A DNA stretch of 25,694 nt. Origin: a virus. Position numbers and translations under genes: made by a program. Positions 14,782 to 22,050 of this stretch are shown piece after piece (the first letter of the stretch is position 1; each line of letters begins with the position of its first letter). The notes beneath the pieces are model-generated. The model saw nothing but the letters and a program-made list of their open reading frames with translations, did not search any database and was not told where the DNA came from. The DNA lies in the IMG/VR virus record IMGVR_UViG_3300020445_000061, positions 1 through 25,694 of that record, one strand, 5' to 3'.

Positions 14782-15216
14782 ATGGCATATTCTGGAAAAT
14801 ATAGACCAACCCAACCTAGAAAGTATAAAGGTGATCCAACTAACGTGATTTACAGATCATTATGGGAAAGAAAGTTCATGCAATGGTGTGATTTAAACAG
14901 TGATATACTACAATGGGGATCTGAAGAATTCTTTATACCATACCGTTCTCCCGTTGATAAACGGGTTCATAGATACTTTCCTGACTTCTATGTAAAGTGT
15001 CGTACCACACATGGTACTATAGCTGAATATGTTATTGAGGTAAAACCATTAAAACAGACAGCACCTCCAATAAAGAAGAAACGAGTAACTAAAAAGTATA
15101 TAACGGAAGTTACTCGATATGCTATCAATGAAGCAAAATGGAAAGCTGCTAATAAATATTGCAAACAGCGAAATATGCAATTTAAGATACTAACAGAAAA
15201 AGAACTAAAGGTATGA
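14782..15216 (+). CDS. 4: gp4 head completion protein (PD-(D/E)XK fold)
   Basis: 144 residues, the T4 gp4 (50/65) head completion family, needed to make filled heads competent for tail joining. The opening GKYRPTQPRKYKGDPTNVIYRSLWERKFMQWCD and RYFPDFYV are family text. The sequence also shows a PD-(D/E)XK nuclease-type active site: E29 in the WERKF helix, D68 in PDF, and E86-V-K88 in VIEVK. A TnsA-like endonuclease fold is therefore likely, and the family may trim DNA during packaging; this activity is inference. It is the first gene of the plus-strand late operon, and its stop overlaps the next start (ATGA). Confidence 0.9.
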   Translation: MAYSGKYRPTQPRKYKGDPTNVIYRSLWERKFMQWCDLNSDILQWGSEEFFIPYRSPVDKRVHRYFPDFYVKCRTTHGTIAEYVIEVKPLKQTAPPIKKKRVTKKYITEVTRYAINEAKWKAANKYCKQRNMQFKILTEKELKV

Positions 15217-15665
15217 GTATCCTTGCACGTTTAAAAGAGCAAAAAATAACAAATAGAGCAAAACAAAGACAAGAGGCATTTAACTATCTCTTTGATTATG
15301 CTGATGATGACGTAATGCCAGCAGAATTCTATCTATTTGAATATAAACCAAAATATGCCAAAGTACTACCTCATTGGGATAGATATCCTTTAGTTCTAAT
15401 GGGTATGCCAACCAAAAATGGGTTTTATGGTGCAAACCTTCATTATATGGAACCTATAAAAAGAATAAATCTTGCAGAAAAGATACTAAATAATACTAGG
15501 ACAACTATACCTCCTTACCTGTGGCATAGATATATAATGGAGAAGGCAGATAATATATTCTTTAAAGTTCCTGAAACTGACGTTTTAGAGATGGCAACAT
15601 TACCACTAGAACAATTTTATGATAGTCGTAATAAATTCGTCAGTGCTAAGAAAGTACAAATGTAA
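15213..15665 (+). CDS. Conserved phage protein of unknown function (GFYGANLHY family)
   Basis: 150 residues between gp4 and gp48. Readable landmarks are RPKQRQEAF-like basic N-terminus, MPAEFYLFEYKPKYAKVLPHWDRYP, LVLMGMPTKNGFYGANLHYM, PPYLWHRYIM and a C-terminal SAKKVQM. The phrase 'D.yPLVL......GF.GaNLHY' recurs in small proteins of T4-like and other tailed phages next to head or tail completion genes. A role in packaging or assembly is inferred only from the neighbours. Its ATG overlaps the gp4 stop, and its TAA overlaps the gp48 ATG (TAATG), so it is co-translated with virion genes. I do not recognise a T4 equivalent. Confidence 0.75.
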   Translation: MSILARLKEQKITNRAKQRQEAFNYLFDYADDDVMPAEFYLFEYKPKYAKVLPHWDRYPLVLMGMPTKNGFYGANLHYMEPIKRINLAEKILNNTRTTIPPYLWHRYIMEKADNIFFKVPETDVLEMATLPLEQFYDSRNKFVSAKKVQM

Positions 15666-16774
15666 TGGCTAAAAGTAGCAATCCAAATTTAATATATCCA
15701 AGATCAGCAGCAGTAACTGGTCATTTCTTGAGCTTTTATGCCTATGATTATAATAAAGCACAATCTCTAGGTGTTAAGAGTATTAGAGATATGCTTTCTG
15801 GAGCTTCTATGCATGGTAATGATCAATTAAAAAAGGAGATGCAAAATCTCCCTGAGACACGAGACGCTAATGCAATACAACGTAATAGAAATAGAAAAGA
15901 ATTCTTTACCAATGCAGCAACCAAACTAGGATTTAAAAATGATAAAAATGGTAATCCAATAACATGGAGTAGAGGTTCAGATACACCAAGTAATACTTCT
16001 ATAGGATGTGTTAAATTATACATTCCAGATACCTTACAATATGACTATAGTGCTGAATGGAATAAAGTATCATTTGGTGCAATAGGTGCTGCTTTTGGTG
16101 GTGCTGGTAATGCTATTGGTGCAGGTGCTGCAACAGCATTTGACTCAACATTAGGAAAACTGGGTTCAGAACTAGCAGAAAATGTACCAGGATCTGAAGG
16201 TGTTGATACTAATGCTGTTCTTGGTGGTGCATTTGGAATAACTTACAATGATAATGCATTACAAACATTCCAAAAAATGGGGATTCGTTCATTTAAGTTC
16301 ACTTATGTACTAGTGACAAGAAATGAAAAAGAAGAAAAAGAAATTAAGGATATAATTAAATTCTTTAAATTAGCAATGCATCCAGGAAGTAGAAGGAGTG
16401 GTACAAATAACAGTTTATTCTTAACATATCCATATATCTTTAGAATAATCCAATCTGGTACTAAAAGCAGTCGTGGTAGTAGTGGTATAGGTTTCCAATT
16501 TTTACCAAATACTAAATATTGTGCATTAAAAGATTTTAAAGTTGATTATACTCCAGCAAATAATGTATCATTAACACCAAATAGTTTCGTAACAGCAGTA
16601 AAGATAGATTTAGGATTTGAAGAACTAACAACACTAACAAGACAGGATATTCATGATGTTGAAGATACTGCAACTGAAGAAAATTGGGGATGGACTGAAG
16701 GGAACAAAGTAACTGATAATACAGGAGAAAGGTTAGATAGACAAAGAGACAACTTCTTAGCAAATATTAAATAA
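15665..16774 (+). CDS. 48: gp48-like baseplate tail tube cap
   Basis: 369 residues, near the T4 gp48 length (364). Shared layout: an N-terminal strand (YPRSAAVTGHFLSFYAYDYN), a long polar insert, VKLYIPDTLQYDYSAEWNKVS, a Gly/Ala-rich segment (about 137-160, IGAAFGGAGNAIGAGAATAF), then FKFTYVLVTRNEKEEKEIKDI, which in T4 reads 'FTWDLTPRS..D'. It ends with a late strand set containing YCALKDFKVDYTPANNVSL, VTAVKIDLGFEELTTLTR. gp48 caps the baseplate and, with gp54, starts tube polymerisation. The next gene (gp53) starts one base after its stop. The plus-strand operon thus encodes one tube initiator while its partner, the gp54-like gene, is on the divergent operon. Confidence 0.85.
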   Translation: MAKSSNPNLIYPRSAAVTGHFLSFYAYDYNKAQSLGVKSIRDMLSGASMHGNDQLKKEMQNLPETRDANAIQRNRNRKEFFTNAATKLGFKNDKNGNPITWSRGSDTPSNTSIGCVKLYIPDTLQYDYSAEWNKVSFGAIGAAFGGAGNAIGAGAATAFDSTLGKLGSELAENVPGSEGVDTNAVLGGAFGITYNDNALQTFQKMGIRSFKFTYVLVTRNEKEEKEIKDIIKFFKLAMHPGSRRSGTNNSLFLTYPYIFRIIQSGTKSSRGSSGIGFQFLPNTKYCALKDFKVDYTPANNVSLTPNSFVTAVKIDLGFEELTTLTRQDIHDVEDTATEENWGWTEGNKVTDNTGERLDRQRDNFLANIK

Positions 16775-16775
16775 A

Positions 16776-17399
16776 ATGGCTTATTTCGATAAAGTACCAA
16801 ATCTCTTATATCTAAAATATACGTCAAATCCATTTGACGGACAATGGATAGAAATTAAGAATATATTCTCTAGAATCAAAATAGCAGATGATGTAAAAGG
16901 TAACGTAACTGCATTTGATGACTATTTTATAGAAGATGGAGATAGACCAGATAGTATCTCATTTGAGATGTATGATGATCCTGGTTATGATTGGACTATA
17001 CTATTAATGAATAATATAGTAAATTTACATAAAGATTGGCCAAAGGCAAAAGCAGCATTAGATGCATTTGTATCATATAAGTACCAAAACCCAGAAGAGG
17101 TACATCACTACGAAACGCTAAAACAAGAACATAATGGAAAAACAGTTCTTGAGGCAGGTATTAAAGTTGATGAAAGTTACCAATATGTCACTCCAGAAGG
17201 TTTAACTCTTACTAAGGCACAATCAAGAGTTTCAGTATCTAACTATTCTTATGAAATTGACTTAAATGAGAAAAGAAGAGAAATAGTACTATTAAAACCA
17301 GAATTTATTCCACAGTTTAATCAAATAGTCAAAGATCAAATGAAATATACCCCAAGTACAGAATTTATAAGACAAGGATTAAAGGTATCTAATAACTAG
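16776..17399 (+). CDS. 53: gp53 baseplate wedge protein
   Basis: 207 residues (T4 gp53: 196). The defining text is FIEDGDRPDSISFEMYDDPGYDWTILLMNNI, matching the gp53 block where T4 has 'GSPRPEELANAIYGNPQLYWVLLMCN', followed by a C-terminal strand pair (YEIDLNEKRREIVLLKPEFI) and a helix (FNQIVKDQMKY). gp53 joins the wedges around the hub and is present in one copy per wedge. It is the last gene of the plus operon; no U-tract terminator on the plus strand was found after it, so transcripts may run on into the opposite gp32 region. Confidence 0.9.
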   Translation: MAYFDKVPNLLYLKYTSNPFDGQWIEIKNIFSRIKIADDVKGNVTAFDDYFIEDGDRPDSISFEMYDDPGYDWTILLMNNIVNLHKDWPKAKAALDAFVSYKYQNPEEVHHYETLKQEHNGKTVLEAGIKVDESYQYVTPEGLTLTKAQSRVSVSNYSYEIDLNEKRREIVLLKPEFIPQFNQIVKDQMKYTPSTEFIRQGLKVSNN

Positions 17400-17400
17400 G

Positions 17401-17408
17401 TATAAATA
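17401..17408 (+). promoter_or_regulatory. TATAAATA box on the plus strand, antisense to gp32 (uncertain)
   Basis: A perfect late-promoter box lies two bases after the gp53 stop within the dyad GGTATAAATACC. On this strand only antisense sequence of gp32 lies downstream. It could drive antisense RNA or be a chance match. The rest of the gap 17400-17560 holds an 8-base inverted repeat (atcgacct 17412-17419, aggtcgat 17470-17477) and the gp32 terminator. Confidence 0.3.
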
Positions 17409-17488
17409 CCTATCGACCTATTTGACGAAAAATTGCCCAGATTTTTTTCCCCGACTTTTTTAAACTAAAAGGTCGATTTCGTTTCGAC

Positions 17489-17516
17489 AAAAAAAGACCC
17501 CACTTTTGGTGGGGTC
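17489..17516 (-). terminator. Rho-independent terminator after gp32
   Basis: Minus-strand stem GACCCCAC/GTGGGGTC with a five-base loop followed by seven T. It lies 45 bases after the gp32 stop codon and ends the early operon. Confidence 0.9.
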
Positions 17517-17560
17517 AGGGTAGTTCCGTGTAGAGATCGCACGAAAGATCTCAATACTAT

Positions 17561-18460
17561 TTAGAACTGTTCGTTTGCTAACTGATCAAAGTAACTGAAT
17601 GCATCTTCATCTGTATTGACTGATGAAGGAGTTGCTGGTGCAGCAGCAGATGGAGTAGGAGCAGGAGGTCTGGAGTCAAACTTTGCAGCGACTTCATTCT
17701 CTAACTCTTCCTCATCTATACGACTACCACCACCCTTAAGAACAGTATCTAATCTCTTCTTAAGTTCAGCATATGTCTTGAAGTTAGAAGCAGCAGTGAA
17801 CTCATTGAGATCATGTAGACCATTGTAGATCTCTTCTAACTTAGCGTCATCAAAACTACCAAGAGTAGATGGACGACCAAAGACAGAACTATCATAGTTC
17901 CAGAAACCAGCAACCTTTTTAATTCTTAGGTTGAAGTCAGCACCTTGCCAGAAGTCAAAAGGATTGATTGGATCTTCACCTTCAAATTCTGGTTGCATTA
18001 CTGCAATGATTTTATCGTGGATCTTCTTACCATACTTGTAAAGGAATGCTTTACCTTCGTTAGCAGGGTTAGCAGGATCTTTAATAACATATATGTTACT
18101 GTAGTAAGAAAGCTTACGCTTCTGCTTACGTGCTATTTCTTTATCTGAATCTAAACCACTGTTCCATAGAGTTCTATTCAACTCACCAACAGGATCGTTA
18201 CCGCCTACTGTAGTGAGAGAGTTCTCAATGTACCATCCACCTGGTCCTTGGAAAGCATGACTCCATACCTTTGCCCAAGGTAGTTCGTTGCCCTTAGCAG
18301 GAGGTAGGAAACGTATAATGGCACTACCGATACCGTCCTTACCCATCTGGGGTTTCCATAGACGGTCATCAATGAAACCAGAAGTTACTTCAGTTTTATT
18401 AATTTCACTATTGAGTTTATCAAGTAGTGAACCTTGCTTTTTTAATGCAGCAAATGACAT
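17561..18460 (-). CDS. 32: gp32 single-stranded DNA-binding protein
   Basis: 299 residues (T4 gp32: 301). It coats ssDNA in replication, recombination and repair. N-terminal MSFAALKKQGSLLDKL corresponds to the cooperativity (LAST-type) region; the core shows IRFLPP, a T4-like SYYSNIYVIKDPANPANEGK (T4: [20 protein letters not shown]), YKYGKKIHDKI and VAGFWNYDSS. The C-terminus is acidic (EELENEVAA, NTDEDAF), the usual partner-binding tail. The T4 zinc site (His64, Cys77, Cys87, Cys90) is absent: the whole protein has no cysteine, and the loop instead reads VGGNDPVGELNR. It has a perfect consensus promoter of its own and a GGAG ribosome binding site, as expected for a protein needed in bulk. 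Confidence 0.95.
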   Translation of the reverse strand: MSFAALKKQGSLLDKLNSEINKTEVTSGFIDDRLWKPQMGKDGIGSAIIRFLPPAKGNELPWAKVWSHAFQGPGGWYIENSLTTVGGNDPVGELNRTLWNSGLDSDKEIARKQKRKLSYYSNIYVIKDPANPANEGKAFLYKYGKKIHDKIIAVMQPEFEGEDPINPFDFWQGADFNLRIKKVAGFWNYDSSVFGRPSTLGSFDDAKLEEIYNGLHDLNEFTAASNFKTYAELKKRLDTVLKGGGSRIDEEELENEVAAKFDSRPPAPTPSAAAPATPSSVNTDEDAFSYFDQLANEQF

Positions 18461-18498
18461 GTGTATTCTCCGTATTTTGTATTGTTAGGATTGAAAAT

Positions 18499-18527
18499 AT
18501 TATAACGTATTCAGAGCATCTTGTCAA
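18499..18527 (-). promoter_or_regulatory. Consensus sigma70 promoter for gp32
   Basis: Minus strand: TTGACA (18527-18522), exactly 17 bases, TATAAT (18504-18499), all twelve positions matching consensus. The -35 lies inside the last codons of the upstream DUF1825 gene. The gp32 ATG is 38 bases beyond the -10. Confidence 0.8.
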
Positions 18528-18849
18528 GGTTCTCCCTCATCTGAGAGATTGCCCTCTTCGCCTCTTTAAAAATTGGTATACCTACCTGTTCAGAAGGGAT
18601 TCCCATTGACATTGCTGCCTTTTTAAAGTTCTCAATAACGGACTCACCATCTGGATCACCACGCATAAGATACGCTCTACTATATAGCATCTCTTGCTTA
18701 TCAATTAATTCCTCAAGACCATCACAAACCTCTTCTCTTTGCTCTAGAGTCATGATGCCAAAGTATGGTACTTTACCCATTAATTCCATGTAAAGTTCCT
18801 GCATCTCTTTCATTTCTTGAATGACTATTTCTGATTGAAACAAACTCAT
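18511..18849 (-). CDS. DUF1825 family protein
   Basis: 112 residues. It resembles the DUF1825 family, which is found mainly in cyanobacteria and their phages and begins 'M.fF.SEiV..E...'; here MSLFQSEIVIQEMKEMQELY, followed by FGIMTLEQREEVCDGLEELIDKQEMLYSRAYL and a C-terminal helix set. It is all-helical and cytosolic; no function is known for the family. It lies between gp59 (ATGA overlap) and gp32, within the core replication set, which suggests a role in replication or in late transcription, but that is inference from position only. Confidence 0.8.
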   Translation of the reverse strand: MSLFQSEIVIQEMKEMQELYMELMGKVPYFGIMTLEQREEVCDGLEELIDKQEMLYSRAYLMRGDPDGESVIENFKKAAMSMGIPSEQVGIPIFKEAKRAISQMRENLDKML

Positions 18850-19418
18850 AAGTTACTCTGTACTATTGTTTTAATTTTATCTGTATCCATTATAACAAAT
18901 GGATCATATCTTTTCAATAGGGTAGATACCCTAACCCAAATAGAATCATTGAGTATGGTATCATATCTCTCAACAAAACCTGTTACTCTATTTAACAGTA
19001 CCATAGTTTCTGCCATTATATGATCACCAAGATATAGTTTTAATAGTGTAGAGTGTGTTCCATTACTACACCTCATAGCAATATCTAAATGCTCACTTCT
19101 ATTGAGAATAGTTTCTAAATCATTTTGAAACATATAAGAAATACTTTGTATCTTCTTCTTCCAATCAAGGAAGTTCTTCTCATTCATATCTCCCACCCAT
19201 AGGTTAGAGTTAGATAAGAAGTTAGATACAAAGTATGACTCTAATTCTTTTTTAGTATACTTCTTAGATAGTTTCTCAAAGAAGTAAACGTCTGATCTTT
19301 CTACAAACTTTTCTTTTGATGCTCGAACACTACCATTGTATTTAAAGTAGTCGTAGTTCTTTCTAGTGAAGTGTGCTTTTATTGCTAAGTAAATTACATA
19401 ACAATCAAATGCATTCAT
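18846..19418 (-). CDS. 59: gp59 loader of the gp41 replicative helicase
   Basis: 190 residues (T4: 217). gp59 binds fork DNA and gp32 and loads the gp41 helicase. Conserved text: YLAIKAHFTRKNYDYFKYNG (T4: YLMIKQHMNGKYDVIKYN), VYFFEKLSKKYTKKELESYFVSNF (T4: KYFFQKLSEKYKLKELALIFISNL), LWVGDM (T4: AWIGDI) and VLLNRVTGFVERYD (T4: ILLDSFLNIIDKHD). It overlaps gp33 at its start (ATGA) and DUF1825 at its end. It is all-helical, with basic and aromatic faces as in T4. Confidence 0.9.
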   Translation of the reverse strand: MNAFDCYVIYLAIKAHFTRKNYDYFKYNGSVRASKEKFVERSDVYFFEKLSKKYTKKELESYFVSNFLSNSNLWVGDMNEKNFLDWKKKIQSISYMFQNDLETILNRSEHLDIAMRCSNGTHSTLLKLYLGDHIMAETMVLLNRVTGFVERYDTILNDSIWVRVSTLLKRYDPFVIMDTDKIKTIVQSNL

Positions 19419-19684
19419 AGAGGTAACACTGCTTTAGTTGTCTTCTTTATGAAATTTAATTTAATAGCTTCTGCTTTAATCTTTTCCTTTAGAGTTGGTG
19501 CTATCAACTTAGTAACTGAATCAACTTCTATGTCTTTGGACTCACAGAAGTCAACGATAGCATCTATGTAACTCATAGATTTCTTACTGTCTTTAACGAT
19601 GTTCTCAATCGTCATGGAGAATTTGTTCTTGTCCATAAAAGTGTCGTCAATTAATTCATTAATGTTTTTAGATTTACTGGGCAT
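19415..19684 (-). CDS. 33: gp33 late-transcription co-activator
   Basis: 89 residues (T4 gp33: 112). It bridges the sliding clamp gp45 and RNA polymerase carrying sigma gp55, switching on TATAAATA late promoters such as those in this window. The text FSMTIENIVKDSKKSMSYIDAIVDFCESKDIEVDSVTKLI and APTLKEKIKAEAIKLNFI matches the gp33 core of helices (T4: IEKMVEEFGMSYLEATTAFLEENSI and IIEKIQSEAIDENLL). The short C-terminal tail AVLPL corresponds to the hydrophobic clamp-binding end (T4: TLDFLL). It overlaps the nuclease gene by 11 bases. Confidence 0.85.
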   Translation of the reverse strand: MPSKSKNINELIDDTFMDKNKFSMTIENIVKDSKKSMSYIDAIVDFCESKDIEVDSVTKLIAPTLKEKIKAEAIKLNFIKKTTKAVLPL

Positions 19685-20333
19685 CTTTATACTCTCTGAT
19701 GTAATCTTTTAACAGAGGTACATAATCAGCAGGGTTCTTTACAAAAACCTGAGTGTCCCCAGTTTGGCAGGTAATAAGAGTAACGATCTGTTCGACTTTA
19801 ATACCAGACCTTTCCTCATACATTTTAGCATACCCTGTCTCTTGAACAAAGTATCCTTCAACCCACTCCTCTTTCTTTTCTTTAGAGGATGTCTTGAAGT
19901 CAATGATTGATAGTTTACCATCAAACTCTGCTATACAGTCAACTCTACCTGCTATTGCAAACTCATGACTGTAGAGTGGTGCTTCTTGGAAGTGGATGTT
20001 ATCAATACGATTAAGCATAGGTTTCGCTTGTTTAAAAAGTAATAAAGCTAAGTGCTTATCAGCATACTTATCAAGGTCTAATTCATTGTTAAGATAGTCC
20101 TCAGTTATACTATGAACTGTAGTACCTACAGTAGTAGCACGTCTAGAGATCTTATTTGCTTCTGCATCACCAACTCTTGCTCTCCATGCAGCAATAGATT
20201 TCCTACTCCTGAATGAACAGATGGTAGAGATAGAAGGATACTTTTGATCCCCTATCTCATATACTCTCTTACCCTTAATAGTTTTGGCACTGATGTCTTC
20301 AAGAGACATCTCCATAATAACATGATTAAACAT
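19674..20333 (-). CDS. RecB/Cas4-like PD-(D/E)XK nuclease
   Basis: 219 residues, a PD-(D/E)XK exonuclease of the type related to MGME1/RecB C-terminal domains. Motifs: GTTVHSITEDYL (the GxxxH-type helix, H74), then FAIAGRVDCIAEFDGK (D132), then LSIIDFKTSSK (D145-F-K147), and QETGYAKMY (Q-x-x-x-Y-type helix). These residues match the metal-binding site of the superfamily. It would degrade or process DNA ends, perhaps host DNA or recombination intermediates. It lies between PhoH and gp33, overlapping gp33 by 11 bases and PhoH by one. The in-frame Met7 and Met9 are alternative starts. Confidence 0.85.
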   Translation of the reverse strand: MFNHVIMEMSLEDISAKTIKGKRVYEIGDQKYPSISTICSFRSRKSIAAWRARVGDAEANKISRRATTVGTTVHSITEDYLNNELDLDKYADKHLALLLFKQAKPMLNRIDNIHFQEAPLYSHEFAIAGRVDCIAEFDGKLSIIDFKTSSKEKKEEWVEGYFVQETGYAKMYEERSGIKVEQIVTLITCQTGDTQVFVKNPADYVPLLKDYIREYKDAQ

Positions 20334-21088
20334 TAAAGACCTAGTTGTAATTTAGTAATGATGTAGTTGCGAATCAATCCACTTCTAACGATGTCATTGA
20401 CATCGAATTCAATGTTAGCGAACTCATCCATGACCTCAAGTATCTTCATGAAGTCAAGGATTCCATTCTTCTCATTGGTCTTGACTAAATCTGTCTGTGC
20501 TATGTCACCAGCAAAGATAATTTTAGAATCATTACCAACACGAGTCATGATTGAATCTAACTCATGGAAATTTAAATTCTGACACTCATCAACAATGACT
20601 ATAGCATTGTCTAAAGTAGTACCACGTAAGAATGAAGTACTCCAGAAAGAAATAGTTTCCTGTGCCTTTAGATTATCATACAGCATTTCAAATGCTGGAT
20701 CATCTGGCATCTTGAACATGTATTTTACCATGTTCTGATAAGGAATCTGATACAAGTTTGATTTATCTTCATGATCTCCTGGTAGGAAACCAATCTCTCT
20801 TGTAGGTACAAGAGAACGTACGATATATAATTTCTCGTACGCTGTCTTGTTAGAAAGTATCTCCCTAAGTGCTAGGTACATTGCTATGAATGTTTTACCT
20901 GTACCAGCACATCCATATAAGAAAAGATTCTTACTGTCTTCGTAAGCATCAAAGACCAACTTCTGATTATCAGTTAATGGTTTGATATCAGTTAGTTGTT
21001 CTGTGTTGATTGGTTTCTTACGTCTCATCTTCTTAGGGGAACTGTTTACAAAATCAAATTGTTGGGTTGATTTCTTTCTACGTGGCAT
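20333..21088 (-). CDS. phoH: PhoH-like P-loop ATPase
   Basis: 251 residues. Walker A is GCAGTGKT (59-66), Walker B IVIVDECQN (163-171); the PhoH-typical phrases IVRSLVPTREIGFLPGD and FAGDIAQTDL (sensor I region) are present. PhoH homologues are common in marine phages and in this group have been used as a marker gene; some are linked to RNA helicase activity and phosphate stress, but the role in infection is not known. The N-terminal 35 residues are basic and probably unstructured. Its ATG directly follows the stop of the FmdB-like gene (TAAATG). Confidence 0.95.
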   Translation of the reverse strand: MPRRKKSTQQFDFVNSSPKKMRRKKPINTEQLTDIKPLTDNQKLVFDAYEDSKNLFLYGCAGTGKTFIAMYLALREILSNKTAYEKLYIVRSLVPTREIGFLPGDHEDKSNLYQIPYQNMVKYMFKMPDDPAFEMLYDNLKAQETISFWSTSFLRGTTLDNAIVIVDECQNLNFHELDSIMTRVGNDSKIIFAGDIAQTDLVKTNEKNGILDFMKILEVMDEFANIEFDVNDIVRSGLIRNYIITKLQLGL

Positions 21089-21337
21089 TTAGATATTACT
21101 TGTAAAGTTAGTGTCTATAGTTGAACCAGGGTTTGCTTTTTTAATACTCTTCAAGACATCTTTGAAACCATCAGGTCTCTTGTCTTTAATAGCAGCATCA
21201 GCAACCAAACCAGGATAAGTGGAATGGTACTGTTCTAAGTGAGGGTTATCCTCCTTATATTTATCGAGAACAGTAAAGGACATCCGTTCTTCGGTGACCT
21301 CCCCTGTCTCTTTATTTCTGAATTCATAGAGTGGCAT
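21089..21337 (-). CDS. Small FmdB-like protein lacking cysteines
   Basis: 82 residues. The start MPLYEFRNKETGEVTEERMS resembles the FmdB-type zinc-ribbon opening (MPlYeyrC..CG) but carries no cysteine at all, so it cannot bind zinc in the usual way. The remainder, with NPHLEQYHSTYPGLVADA and PDGFKDVLKSIKKANPG, matches a small protein often seen near phoH or neck genes in T4-like phages. Its start overlaps the ho1 stop (TAATG). Function unknown; the zinc-ribbon origin is inference from the N-terminal phrase. Confidence 0.75.
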   Translation of the reverse strand: MPLYEFRNKETGEVTEERMSFTVLDKYKEDNPHLEQYHSTYPGLVADAAIKDKRPDGFKDVLKSIKKANPGSTIDTNFTSNI

Positions 21338-22050
21338 TACCTAAACCTCTTAGATACAATCATCTCGGAAAAGAAATCTCCTAGTAGTCCTAGAACAATT
21401 TGTAGGGTTGACTTAGCAGCATCACCTGCTAACTCATCAAACATATACATGTTTAATCTGAAAGCATGATTTGCTTCAACTATTATAGCATCAAATTGCT
21501 TTTGTGTCACTGGTAGAGTATCTATATTCCTACGATAGAAATCTTTGAAGGTTGTTGCACTCTCTATATCTTTAAAGTCATAGAAATTAAATGCATCATC
21601 ACCTAACTTCAATGACTTCTGTGCTATACCTTTAAGTATTTGACCACCCGATAGGTCACCCATGTACCTAGTGTAGTGATGTCCTACAAATAAGTATTGG
21701 TGGTCACCACGACCAACTTCTCTTATCCTATCAATATATTTCTTAGTAGCAGGACTAGGATAAATTGTCTCATGCCACCCTTCACCATAAAAGTAATTTA
21801 GATCCTTCACCAAAGCATCGTGACGATTAAGAGCATCACTAAGTATAGGACTGACCTCAGGGTTATCCTTTAAGTGACCTGCAACATCCTCTAAGGCAGA
21901 GTAAACAAAGTAAAGGTTAGCAACTAAGGTTCTATAACTTTCCTTGTCTACAACACCTCTAAGAAATGATGCAACGAACTTAGTATTCTCTGCTGCTGAA
22001 TGGGACTTCTTTGTCCCTACCTTTATTTGTTTTGAATAGTTTTCTACCAT
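21337..22050 (-). CDS. ho1: Heme oxygenase (ho1)
   Basis: 237 residues. Opens heme to biliverdin IX-alpha, the first step in phycobilin synthesis, using reduced ferredoxin. The proximal heme ligand is in KKSHSAAENTKFV (His17), and the distal helix phrase HHYTRYMGDLSGGQILKGIA carries the conserved GDLSGGQ glycines. The length equals cyanobacterial Ho1. It is a photosynthesis-related auxiliary gene known in several cyanomyoviruses, usually alongside pcyA or pebS; none of these is in this window. A ribosome binding site AGAGG lies 8-9 bases upstream, and its ATG overlaps the thyX stop by seven bases. Confidence 0.97.
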   Translation of the reverse strand: MVENYSKQIKVGTKKSHSAAENTKFVASFLRGVVDKESYRTLVANLYFVYSALEDVAGHLKDNPEVSPILSDALNRHDALVKDLNYFYGEGWHETIYPSPATKKYIDRIREVGRGDHQYLFVGHHYTRYMGDLSGGQILKGIAQKSLKLGDDAFNFYDFKDIESATTFKDFYRRNIDTLPVTQKQFDAIIVEANHAFRLNMYMFDELAGDAAKSTLQIVLGLLGDFFSEMIVSKRFR

